Below are positions 21,483 to 29,309 of a DNA stretch of 64,000 bases, one piece after another. This DNA is from Amycolatopsis umgeniensis (GTDB taxonomy: Bacteria; Actinomycetota; Actinomycetes; Mycobacteriales; Pseudonocardiaceae): the NCBI RefSeq assembly GCF_014205155.1, contig NZ_JACHMX010000001.1, forward strand, positions 5,828,001 through 5,892,000, given 5' to 3'. The notes beneath the pieces were generated by a model. That model did no database searches. It was not told the origin of the DNA and saw nothing but the letters and a program-made list of their open reading frames with translations. The position numbers and the translations under genes are program-made. Within the stretch, counting starts at the first letter, position 1. Every line of letters begins with the position of its first letter.

Positions 21483-23538
21483 AGCCGCTTTGGTCACCGA
21501 GGAGTATCTGTTCGAGCAGCAGGTCGACGTCGCGGGCGGACTCGGCTTCGCCTATCCGGTGGAAGGTTTCGGCGGCGCGGAGCGCGCGGCGGGCGGCTTC
21601 CCGGATCCGGCCCGCGGCGCTGAGCACGTGGGCGGCGACGTGGTCGAGCTGGGCGATGAGATGTTCCCTGGCGGGCGCGGTTTCGGTTTCCACCGCGTGC
21701 ACGGCGGTTTCCGCGGCGTCGAGCGCGGTCAGCGCCGCGTCGAGGTCGCCGGACCGCAGCCGGGAGAGCGTCGCGGCGTTACGGCAGGTGGCGGCCACGT
21801 ACCCGCCGCCGATCGCCAGTGCCGCGTCGGCGGCCCGCGCGTAGAAGTCGGCGGCGTTCGCGCCGTAGCCGAGCAGGTCGAGCTGTTCGGCGGCGGCCAT
21901 GCTCACCGAGATGTAGGAGTGCCCGGTGTCGCCCGACTCTTCGAGGATTTCGGCGAGGAGGGCGTACTCGTTGAAGGCGCGCGAAGATTCACCGAGCGCG
22001 CGATAGGTGTCGGCGTACATCCACCGGCAGCGATGGCCCCAGTCCGGTAGCCCGATGAGCAGGTCGATGGTGTGGGGCGCGACGTCGAGCACCTCGTCGT
22101 AACGGCCGGCGCCGTGCAGCGCGGTGACGAGGACGTACCAATGTTCCGCGGTGTCCTTGCCCTTCGACGCGGCGATACCGAGCGACGCGTAGGCGTCTTC
22201 GACGGCATCGGCGAAGCGGCCGGTGCCGATCAACGACAGCGCCCGGAGTTGACGGAGATGTCCGCGCAGCCTGTCCGGGCCGCTCGCGGGCAGCGTCGAC
22301 AGCAGGTTCTCCACGAAGACGTCCAACTCGTCGAGAGATCCCACGCGCTCGTAAGCGATCCGGACCTGTTCGACGGCTTCGACGGCCTTCTCGCCGACGT
22401 TGCCGACGATGAAGGCGTCCGTCGCGGCCTGCGCGAGTTCCAAGGTGGTCACCGGATCCTCGCCGTCGCCGTTCCGCAGCGACGCCTCCAGGCACAGAAG
22501 AGTGCCGTGGAGCAAGGGATCGCCCGCCTCGTGGGCTCGTTCCGCCCCACGCCGCAAGGCCTCGTACGCCTCGGGGGTGCGGCCCTGCCCGGAAAGCACG
22601 TGCGCCAGCCAGTATTCGCCCCAGCAGGCGGCGCGATCGTCGGTCCCGGCGCGTAATCGTGCCGCGGCCACCGTCGTCAGCGCGACGCCGGTCTCGGCCT
22701 GATCGTCGAACACGAGCCACAGGCCGAGCCAGCATTGGTTGAGCAGGAACCGGATTTCGTCACCCTGTCGCCGGAATCCGGCGGCCGCGCGGCGCAGCCG
22801 TTCTTCGGTGTCGTCGCCCTGGAAGAAGATCGCGCGCAGTTCGGCCAGTCTCGGGGCGATCTCGTCTCCGACGGCGCCGATCGCGGCGAGACAGGCTCGC
22901 GCTTCCTCCGGTTCGGACCGGTGATTGTGGATCTCGGCCCGGACGACGAGTTCCTCCGCCGACAGATCGGGCGGCGGCAGGATCGGGATCCGGGGGAGCG
23001 CGGAAGGCAGGAGCGGGACGAATTCCGTGACCGGTTTCGCGGTCATCTTCTGCTCGGCGTACGCGGTGAAATAGTCGTTCTGATCGAGTTCGTCGAGTTC
23101 CTCGGCCTCGACGAACGCCGCCGCCCGCATCCGCCGGTGCAGCAGCCGCAGGGAAAGGCCGTCGTACGGACCGTTGAGGACGAACCGGATCTCGCCGTAT
23201 CCGGTTTCCGTCAACCGCCGGGTGAGCAAGGCCGCCGACGCGAAGAACTCGAGCCTGCCGATGGCGTCCGAATGGTCGCCGACACCGTCCAAAAGCGACA
23301 GAAGATCGAAACCGGTGTGCTCGTTGCCGGTGAGCGCGCAGAACTCCAGCCGCATGGCGTGGTCTCCGTACCGGCGCGGGGCGCCGAGCGAAGCCCTGGT
23401 CACCCACCGGTAGGTCGACGCGGCCTCGGCGTGCTTACCGGCGGCCGCCAGCGGCACCAGGGTCCGGCAGAGCCGGGTGATTTCGGCCCCGTCCCCGTCG
23501 GAGCCGCCCGCGTCCGCGCGGCGTGGTTCCACTTCCAT
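21481..23538 (-). CDS. Large TPR-like alpha-solenoid protein, function unknown
   Basis: A 685-residue, Ala- and Leu-rich protein made of repeated helix pairs of roughly 35-40 residues with small-residue packing, for example LIGTGRFADAVEDAY, LHGAGRYDEVLDVA and DLLGYGANAADFYARAA, as in tetratricopeptide proteins. No enzymatic domain, signal peptide or membrane segment is visible. The N-terminal third (LEFFASAALLTRRL...YGEIRFVLNGP) does not look like TPR and may be specific. It has no operon partner, with 78 nt to the thioesterase. A scaffolding or regulatory role is a guess. Confidence 0.7.
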   Translation of the reverse strand: MEVEPRRADAGGSDGDGAEITRLCRTLVPLAAAGKHAEAASTYRWVTRASLGAPRRYGDHAMRLEFCALTGNEHTGFDLLSLLDGVGDHSDAIGRLEFFASAALLTRRLTETGYGEIRFVLNGPYDGLSLRLLHRRMRAAAFVEAEELDELDQNDYFTAYAEQKMTAKPVTEFVPLLPSALPRIPILPPPDLSAEELVVRAEIHNHRSEPEEARACLAAIGAVGDEIAPRLAELRAIFFQGDDTEERLRRAAAGFRRQGDEIRFLLNQCWLGLWLVFDDQAETGVALTTVAAARLRAGTDDRAACWGEYWLAHVLSGQGRTPEAYEALRRGAERAHEAGDPLLHGTLLCLEASLRNGDGEDPVTTLELAQAATDAFIVGNVGEKAVEAVEQVRIAYERVGSLDELDVFVENLLSTLPASGPDRLRGHLRQLRALSLIGTGRFADAVEDAYASLGIAASKGKDTAEHWYVLVTALHGAGRYDEVLDVAPHTIDLLIGLPDWGHRCRWMYADTYRALGESSRAFNEYALLAEILEESGDTGHSYISVSMAAAEQLDLLGYGANAADFYARAADAALAIGGGYVAATCRNAATLSRLRSGDLDAALTALDAAETAVHAVETETAPAREHLIAQLDHVAAHVLSAAGRIREAARRALRAAETFHRIGEAESARDVDLLLEQILLGDQSG

Positions 23539-23616
23539 GGTCCTGCCCCCAGAACAATGACGTCGACGCCGGATCTTAACTCCCGGAGTTCCGTCATGAC
23601 CCTGCTTTCGGGTGGA

Positions 23617-24414
23617 TCAGGGAATGCGGACGGCGGCGATTTGGGTGGCTTGCCCGATCAACCTGTTCTTTTCGTCCCAGAGCTCGGCGACCTCGTCCAT
23701 CCGGTCGCCGCCGACCTCGCCCGCCCGCATGCGCACCCGGACCGGGCCCGGCGCCGGGATCCCGCGCAGGTACGCGGTGAACTGGACGGTCGGTGCCCAG
23801 CCCGCGATGCCGAGGTCGTAGGAGATGGGCGGCACCGGGTCGAGCGCCACGAGCAGGCTCACCGGATCCCAGTCGGCGCCGTCGGCGAGCCGCAGCCAGG
23901 ACGAGATGACGCCTTTCCGGGACGGCTGTCCCACCGCGAAACCGGCCGAGGCCGGGTCGATCCGCTGCTCGACGACGTCCATCAGGCCGATGCGGAAACC
24001 TCCGCCGCCGTCGGCGGGCACGGGCAGGCAGTCCTGTTCCGCCGGGATCTCGACGGGGTCCACTCCGGACCACCAAGCGTCGCCGTCCGTCAGGACGCCC
24101 TGGGTGATCAGGGCCTCGGTGCAGGGCGCGCCGTGCTGGCTCAGCCGCGCGCGCAGCTGCGTGAGGCCGCGTCCTTCGCGCAGGACCTCGACCTCGACGA
24201 CCGCGGGACCGGGCTCCGGCGCCACCGAGAACGATCCGCTGATCGCGGTCAGGTGCGGATGCGACGAGACCTCGGCGGCGGCCCTGGCGAGGACGGCGAG
24301 CAGATAACCGCCGTGCAGCTTGGCCCCGATCGTCCACTGTGGATCGAGTTCGGTGTCGAACACCGGCTCGTCGCCCCGGCGGGCCAGGGCGGTCGCGGTC
24401 TGGAAATGCGCCAT
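23617..24414 (-). CDS. Acyl-CoA thioesterase-like double hot-dog protein
   Basis: A 265-residue protein with the N-terminal pattern of the TesB/thioesterase superfamily (DPQWTIGAKLHGGYLLAVLARA), in which the helix enters the acyl-binding tunnel, and a second hot-dog repeat ending in LWDEKNRLIGQATQIA. It probably hydrolyses acyl-CoAs in the cytoplasm. It diverges from the TetR gene at 24474 across a perfect palindrome, so it is very likely that regulator's target. Confidence 0.83.
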   Translation of the reverse strand: MAHFQTATALARRGDEPVFDTELDPQWTIGAKLHGGYLLAVLARAAAEVSSHPHLTAISGSFSVAPEPGPAVVEVEVLREGRGLTQLRARLSQHGAPCTEALITQGVLTDGDAWWSGVDPVEIPAEQDCLPVPADGGGGFRIGLMDVVEQRIDPASAGFAVGQPSRKGVISSWLRLADGADWDPVSLLVALDPVPPISYDLGIAGWAPTVQFTAYLRGIPAPGPVRVRMRAGEVGGDRMDEVAELWDEKNRLIGQATQIAAVRIP

Positions 24415-24424
24415 ACGCTCAAGC

Positions 24425-24449
24425 TGACACCGTCAAGTTGACGGTGTCA
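24425..24449. promoter_or_regulatory. Perfect TetR-type operator between thioesterase and regulator
   Basis: Arms TGACACCGTCAA and TTGACGGTGTCA flank a single central G, a perfect 25-bp palindrome. It is 10 nt from the thioesterase start and 24 nt from the TetR start, so one dimer could control both promoters. Confidence 0.85.
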
Positions 24450-24473
24450 AGTCAATGCTGGCAGCATCACGGC

Positions 24474-25169
24474 ATGGGCGCGAAGCGGACGAAGGCGCGG
24501 CCGGGCGAGGGAGAGAAGCTGCGGGGCGAGATCCTGCGCGCCGCCGATGCCCTGCTCGCCGAGACGGGGACCGACGAGGCGCTGACGCTGCGCGCCGTCG
24601 CGAGACGGACAGGCGTCTCCACTCCGTCGGTCTACGCGCACTTCCCGAGCCGCGATGCCCTGCTGGAAGCGGTCTGTCTCGGAGTGTGGGACGAGCTCGC
24701 GCACCGGATGCGCGAGCACGCCGCCGAGGTCGCCGACCCCATGCGCGCGCTCAGCCGGTGCGCGCGGGTGTACGCGCGGTTCGCCCTGGACCATCCGGTG
24801 CAGTACCGGGTGCTCCTGATGCGCCCGTCCGGCGGTTCGTCCCCCGGCGCGATCGCTTGTTTCCGGCACCTCGCCGACGCGACGGCCGCCTGTGTGCGGG
24901 CGGGCATCCTGCGTGGCGAACCGGAGGTCCTCGCGATGGGCCTGTGGTCGGCGATGCACGGCTGCGTGAGCCTGCTGATCGCCCAGCCGGGCTTCGACTG
25001 GCCACAGGAGCCGGAGGCGCTGATCGACACCGTCATCCGGATGGCGGGGCTCGGTACCGCGCTCGCCTGCCGGGTCCCGAGGGAGGCCATTCCGCCGAGT
25101 GCCGAACTGGCCGACGGCCTCGACGAACTGGCGGCGGGCTGGGCGACATCGCGGACCCGGACTGGCTAG
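24474..25169 (+). CDS. TetR/AcrR-family regulator of the divergent thioesterase
   Basis: A 231-residue TetR protein with HTH AVARRTGVSTPSVYAHFPSR and a C-terminal domain of the WHG/TetR_C_13 type (RFALDHPVQYRVLLMRP). ATG 24474 gives a normal N-terminal length; longer readings run through the operator. Control of an acyl-CoA thioesterase suggests an acyl-CoA or fatty acid ligand (inference). Its TAG stop forms part of the -10 box of the next gene. Confidence 0.88.
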   Translation: MGAKRTKARPGEGEKLRGEILRAADALLAETGTDEALTLRAVARRTGVSTPSVYAHFPSRDALLEAVCLGVWDELAHRMREHAAEVADPMRALSRCARVYARFALDHPVQYRVLLMRPSGGSSPGAIACFRHLADATAACVRAGILRGEPEVLAMGLWSAMHGCVSLLIAQPGFDWPQEPEALIDTVIRMAGLGTALACRVPREAIPPSAELADGLDELAAGWATSRTRTG

Positions 25170-25172
25170 GAT
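25167..25172 (+). promoter_or_regulatory. -10 box of a leaderless GAF-SpoIIE gene
   Basis: TAGGAT ends 7 nt before ATG 25180 and overlaps the TetR stop codon, giving an independent leaderless transcript. Confidence 0.45.
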
Positions 25173-25179
25173 TTCGCGC

Positions 25180-26385
25180 ATGTCCGGGACCTCGACAACC
25201 GATGATCGGCTTCAGGTGCTCGAAGCCATCACCGACACCGCCTTGGGACACCTTGACGCCGATCGGGTGATGGCCACGATCCTCGGCCGGGTGCGTGAGG
25301 TGCTCAAGGTCGACACGGCCACGGTGCTCCGGCACGACGCGGACGCGCAACTGCTGCACGCCATCGCCGCCTCCGGCATCGAAGAAGAGGTCTTCCAGGA
25401 CGTCCGGATCGCCGTCGGCGCGGGTTTCGCGGGCCGGGTGGCCGCGGACCGGCGACCGGTGATCCTCGACCACGTCGACGAGACCACCGTGGTCAACGCG
25501 CTTCTGCAGGAACGCGGACTTCGCACCCTGCTCGGGGTGCCGATGCTGGCCGGGGACGATCTGATCGGCGTGCTGCACGTCGGCTCCGTGACACCGCGCG
25601 AATTCCCCGAGGCCGACGTCGAACTGCTGCGGCTGGTGGCCGCGCGGCTCGCGCTGGCGCTGCAGATCGACAACTCCGCCACCGATCGCGCGGCCGCGGC
25701 GGCGCTCCAGCGGAGCCTGCTGCCGGGGCGGCTGCCCGCCGTCGACGGGATGAGGTTCTCCGCGCGCTACGTGCCGGGTACCGAACCCGGGGTCGGCGGT
25801 GACTGGTACGACCTGTTCCCGCTGCCGGGCGATCGCCTCGGCATCGTGATGGGCGACGTCGCCGGGCACGGCCTCAACGCCGCCGTGATCATGGGACGGC
25901 TGCGCAGCGCGCTTCGCGCCTATGCGCTCGAATCGGACGATCCGGCGGAGGTTCTGTCCAAATTGGACAGGAAGGTCCACCATTTCGAGCCGGGGGCGCT
26001 GGCCACCGTCGTGTACGGGTTGGTGTCCGCTTCGCGGGACAGCGTGGCGATTTCACTGGCGGGGCATCTGCCGCCGGTGCTCGCGGTACCCGGCGGCCCG
26101 TCGGCGTTCATCGACGTCCCTGTCGACCCGCCCATCGGGGTCACGGGGCCGGCGCGGCGAAGAACGGTGGTCGAACTGCCGCCCGGCGGGGTGCTCGCCT
26201 TCTACACCGACGGTCTCGTGGAACGCCGGGACCATCTGATCGACGTCGGATTGCGGCGGCTCGTCGACGTGGTCACCCCCGACCTGCCCGGAGCCGTGTG
26301 CGCGAAGGTGATGGCCGCGCTCGTCGGCGCGACGCCGGCGCAGGACGACATCGCCCTCCTCGTGGCCCGGCGCGACGAGAACTGA
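25180..26385 (+). CDS. GAF domain-containing PP2C-type (SpoIIE/RsbU) protein phosphatase
   Basis: A 401-residue protein with a GAF domain (about residues 20-165) and a SpoIIE-type PP2C phosphatase domain with GGDWYDLF, GDVAGHGLNAA, FYTDGLVE and QDDIALL metal-binding motifs. Such proteins dephosphorylate anti-sigma-factor antagonists to switch on stress sigma factors. GAF presumably senses a small ligand or redox state. No kinase, antagonist or sigma-factor gene lies alongside, so it acts in trans. It converges on the next gene with one base between stops. Confidence 0.9.
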   Translation: MSGTSTTDDRLQVLEAITDTALGHLDADRVMATILGRVREVLKVDTATVLRHDADAQLLHAIAASGIEEEVFQDVRIAVGAGFAGRVAADRRPVILDHVDETTVVNALLQERGLRTLLGVPMLAGDDLIGVLHVGSVTPREFPEADVELLRLVAARLALALQIDNSATDRAAAAALQRSLLPGRLPAVDGMRFSARYVPGTEPGVGGDWYDLFPLPGDRLGIVMGDVAGHGLNAAVIMGRLRSALRAYALESDDPAEVLSKLDRKVHHFEPGALATVVYGLVSASRDSVAISLAGHLPPVLAVPGGPSAFIDVPVDPPIGVTGPARRRTVVELPPGGVLAFYTDGLVERRDHLIDVGLRRLVDVVTPDLPGAVCAKVMAALVGATPAQDDIALLVARRDEN

Positions 26386-26386
26386 G

Positions 26387-26956
26387 TCACCGGATCGGGT
26401 GGTTCGCGCGGAGGTTCACGGACGCGAGTTCGACGGTCCTGACGATCCGCCGCTCCCGGGTTTCCGGCTTCTTGGCCGTCAGGATCCATTCCAGGATCAG
26501 CCTTTTCGACGACGGCGGGAACTTCTCGAAATGAGCGCGGGCCGAGTCGTCGGCGTCGAGCCGGGCGCGCAGGTCCTCGGGGACGCCTTCGCCGTCGGGC
26601 ACGACCTGCCAGCGGCCCTTTTCCTTGGCCAGGTCGATCATCGCCTGCCCCCGCGCGGTCATCAGCCCGTCGGCGATCAGGCGGGCGGCCCGCTCGCGGT
26701 TGACCCGGCTCCACGAACTCCGGGGATTGCGCGGGGTGAACCGCAGCCGGGAACTGGTCGCGTCGTTCTTGCGGTGCAGCCCGTCGATCCAGCCGAAGCA
26801 CAGTGCCTGCTCCATCGCCTCGTGGATGCGGACGCTCGCGATCCCGGTGTCCTTGTGCCGGATGACCAGCCAGATCTCCTTCGCGGTACCGGCGTTCGCG
26901 GCCAGCCATGCGCGCCACTCGGCGGGGGTGGTGGCGGTGAAGGTGGGCTCGTCCAT
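26387..26956 (-). CDS. YdeI/OmpD-associated family protein
   Basis: A 189-residue protein of normal family length, with EWRAWLAANAGTAKEIWLVI, CFGWIDGLHRKNDATSSRLRFTPR and the C-terminal FEKFPPSSKRLILEWI repeat-like segment typical of the YdeI/OmpD-associated family. The biochemical function is unsettled; some members are associated with antimicrobial peptide or bacteriocin tolerance. Longer in-frame readings exist, but ATG 26956 follows GAGGAA. It diverges from the ArsC-like gene. Confidence 0.8.
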   Translation of the reverse strand: MDEPTFTATTPAEWRAWLAANAGTAKEIWLVIRHKDTGIASVRIHEAMEQALCFGWIDGLHRKNDATSSRLRFTPRNPRSSWSRVNRERAARLIADGLMTARGQAMIDLAKEKGRWQVVPDGEGVPEDLRARLDADDSARAHFEKFPPSSKRLILEWILTAKKPETRERRIVRTVELASVNLRANHPIR

Positions 26957-27001
26957 GACCGGGTTCCTCTCGTCGTAACGTCTGTGACCATCATCGGAAG
27001 C

Positions 27002-27026
27002 AAAGTGCTCACCGACTGGGCACTTT
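27002..27026. promoter_or_regulatory. Inverted repeat upstream of the ArsC-like gene
   Basis: AAAGTGC (27002-27008) and GCACTTT (27020-27026) form a spaced inverted repeat between divergent genes. It could be an operator, but no regulator is adjacent. Confidence 0.3.
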
Positions 27027-27046
27027 TCGAAGGGAGGTGGCCTCAG

Positions 27047-27406
27047 ATGGAGATCTGGGTGAACCCGGCGTGCGCCAAATGCCGGTCTGCGGTGTCGATG
27101 CTGGACGAGGCCGGGGCCGAGTACACCGTGCGGAAGTACCTCGAGGAGCCGCCGACGGCGAAGGAGCTGAAGGCCGTCCTCAAGCGTCTCGGGCTCGAGC
27201 CGTGGGAGATCACCCGCACCGCCGAGGCGATCGCGAAGGAACTCGGCCTGAAGACCTGGGGGCGCACGCCCGCCGACCGCGACCGGTGGATCGAAGCGCT
27301 GGTCACGCATCCGAAACTGATCCAGCGGCCGATCATCACCGCCGACGACGGCACGACCGTCGTCGGGCGGACCCCGGAGGCCGTGCAGTCGGTGCTGCCC
27401 GGCTGA
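27047..27406 (+). CDS. ArsC/Spx-type thioredoxin-fold protein
   Basis: A 119-residue ArsC/YfgD-type protein starting MEIWVNPACAKCRSAV: a thioredoxin-fold first strand followed by CAKC, then RKYLEEPPTAKELKAVL and the RPIITADDGT segment typical of the family. Classical glutaredoxin-linked arsenate reductases have NPxCxxSR, so the CxxC here suggests a thiol-redox variant rather than a proven arsenate reductase. AGGGAGGTGG precedes ATG 27047. No arsenic-resistance gene is nearby. Confidence 0.8.
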   Translation: MEIWVNPACAKCRSAVSMLDEAGAEYTVRKYLEEPPTAKELKAVLKRLGLEPWEITRTAEAIAKELGLKTWGRTPADRDRWIEALVTHPKLIQRPIITADDGTTVVGRTPEAVQSVLPG

Positions 27407-27447
27407 ACACCTCGTGCCCCTACTGGTGCGCGTGGGGCGATCCGCAA

Positions 27448-27502
27448 GTCCGTGAAGGCCTCCTTCACTACCTTCAGGGTAGGCAAGGGGCCCTTCACGG
27501 AC
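27448..27502. repeat. Family A palindromic repeat, copy 4
   Basis: About 25-nt arms starting GTCCGTGAAGGCC pair with a few mismatches around a short loop. It lies between the convergent ArsC-like gene and the MFS gene, with the far end 6 nt from the MFS stop, so it can terminate both strands. Confidence 0.8.
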
Positions 27503-27508
27503 CCGCAC

Positions 27509-28688
27509 TCACCACTCGCGAGGGCAGATCAGCACCAGCGCCAGGATCACCGCCGCCGCTCCCGCGAACACCGGCCGCAGTCCGACGCCCTCCGCGAGCA
27601 GCCCCGCCGCCAACGCGCCCAGCGGCTTGGTGCCCCAGGCGACGAGCCGGTAGCCGCTGGTGCACCGCCCCAGCAGGTGGTCCGGGATGATCCGTTGCCG
27701 CAGCGACACGACGATGACGTTCCACACCACGACCCCGGCCCCGCCGAGGAGGAACACCGCGCCGATCACGTACGGATTCGTGGTCACCGCGGGGATCCCG
27801 ACGAGGGCGGCGCCGGTGAGCAGGCTGAGGATCAGGGACCGGGTGCGGCCGAGCGCGAATTCGATCCGCTCGGCCGCGAACGACGCCGCGAAACTGCCAA
27901 CGGCGATGGCGGACAGCAGGAAACCGTAGGCCTGTTCCGTCACCCATCGCCGAGGCCGGGCCCACCGCGTAGAGCACGAAGATCGTGATCGTGGCGCTCG
28001 TGGCGAAGTTGAACCCGCCGACCATGATCGCCGTGATCCGGAGAATCCTGTTCTCCCAAAGGAAACGCAGTCCTTCGACGAGATCTTCGCGCACGCTCGT
28101 TTCGCGTGTCCGTTCGGTGCGGAACGAGCCAGGGACGAAGAAGAGCGCGACGACCGCGACGATCCAGAGCGCCGAGGGGGCCGCGAACGCGGCGAGAGTG
28201 CCCGCGGCGACGAGAAAGCCGCCTAAGGGTGGCCCGGCGAACTCGTTGGCGGTGAGTTCGGCGGCGTAGAGGCGGCTGTTGGCCCGCGTCAGCCGATCGC
28301 GGCCGACGACCTGGGGCAGGATCGCCTGCGCGGCCGTGTCATGGACCGTTTCGGCGAGTCCGAGTCCGAGCGCGACCACGTAGAGCAGCCAGATCGACCC
28401 GAAGCCCAGCGCGCTCACCACGGCGAGCGCGGCGAGCAGGACCGCGCGGACCACGTTGGCGGTGAGCATCGCGCGACGGCGGTCGACGCGGTCGGTGAGC
28501 ACCCCGGCGTGCAGGGCGAACACCAGCCACGGCAGGGACGACACGGTCGCCAGCCCCGCGATGAGCGCCGGCGACCGGGTGTACTGGACGGCCACCAGGC
28601 CGAGCGCGACCTTGACGATCCCGTCGGCCAGATTCGACAGCCCCGACGAGCTCCACAGCCGCCAGTAAGCGGTCCCCAGCGCGGTCAT
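27509..28688 (-). pseudogene. MFS transporter interrupted by a frameshift
   Basis: The N-terminal part (from ATG 28688, MTALGTAYWRLWSSSGLSN) encodes a normal MFS protein with the ADRVDRRR-type loop between helices 2 and 3 and runs to about 27945. The C-terminal 144 codons (VTEQAYGFLLSAIAVG to CPREW) continue in another frame, with the switch at a GGG run at 27943-27945. Joined, the parts give about 392 residues, the normal size for an MFS exporter. It is a true frameshift, or a base error in the assembly. It is the apparent target of the ArsR-type gene. Confidence 0.75.
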
Positions 28689-28701
28689 CGATCGAGGATC
28701 G

Positions 28702-28731
28702 CACATCGATGGGGAAAACTCCATCGATGTG
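28702..28731. promoter_or_regulatory. Operator between the MFS gene and the ArsR-type regulator
   Basis: CACATCGATGG and CCATCGATGTG form a perfect 11-bp inverted repeat with an 8-nt spacer. It is 14 nt from the MFS start and 32 nt from the regulator start. Confidence 0.75.
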
Positions 28732-28751
28732 TCTTCTGTCCATCGGTCGGC

Positions 28752-28757
28752 TACGCT
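28752..28757 (+). promoter_or_regulatory. -10 box of a leaderless ArsR-type regulator gene
   Basis: TACGCT ends 6 nt before ATG 28764; no ribosome site is present. Confidence 0.45.
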
Positions 28758-28763
28758 GCGGTC

Positions 28764-29306
28764 ATGGACGATCAGGTCGCCGCGAGGGTCGCGGACCGGC
28801 GGCGCGAGGCGACGGCGCGCGAGGCCAAGGCGCTCGGCCACCCGTTGCGGCTGCGCATCCTCCGGCTCTGTGGAGAGCGGGAGCTGACCAACAAGGAACT
28901 CGCCGACCGGCTCGGCAAGGATCCCGGCACGGTGCTCCACCACGTGCGGCAACTGACCGAGGCCGGGCTGCTGGAACAGGCGCCGGTGCGCACCGGCGTG
29001 AGCGGCGCGCTCGAGAAGCCCTACCGCAACGCGGGAAAGACCTGGTGGCTGGACGGGCCGCTGAACGCCGAGAACGAAGACACCCGGTTCGGGCCGATCG
29101 AGGCCTTCCAGGACGAACTCCGCGAAGCGGGTCCGGCTTCGGTGCGGGTGGTCGAGCGGTTCGCGCTGCACCTCTCGCCCGAGGAGGTCACCGAACTCGA
29201 CAACCGCATCCTCGACATCCTCGACGAGTACGTGGCCACCGACCATCAGCGGCTCGACAGGCCACTGCTGAACGGGATCTTCCTGCTGCATCGCATGGCC
29301 GAGTGA
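28764..29306 (+). CDS. ArsR/helix-turn-helix winged regulator of the MFS gene
   Basis: A 180-residue winged-helix protein with AKALGHPLRLRILRLCGERELTNKELADRL followed by GTVLHHVRQL, the ArsR-type recognition helix. A C-terminal extension (about residues 110-180) probably serves for dimerisation or ligand binding; no ArsR metal-binding CxC motif is present, so the signal is probably not a metal. Position next to the shared operator indicates control of the divergent MFS transporter. Confidence 0.85.
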   Translation: MDDQVAARVADRRREATAREAKALGHPLRLRILRLCGERELTNKELADRLGKDPGTVLHHVRQLTEAGLLEQAPVRTGVSGALEKPYRNAGKTWWLDGPLNAENEDTRFGPIEAFQDELREAGPASVRVVERFALHLSPEEVTELDNRILDILDEYVATDHQRLDRPLLNGIFLLHRMAE

Positions 29307-29309
29307 GCC

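Noticed and set aside
26387..27508. 373-codon reading of the YdeI-like gene extended upstream on the minus strand
   Set aside because: The extra N-terminal part is antisense to the ArsC-like gene and the family A repeat; ATG 26956 has a ribosome site and gives the normal family length.
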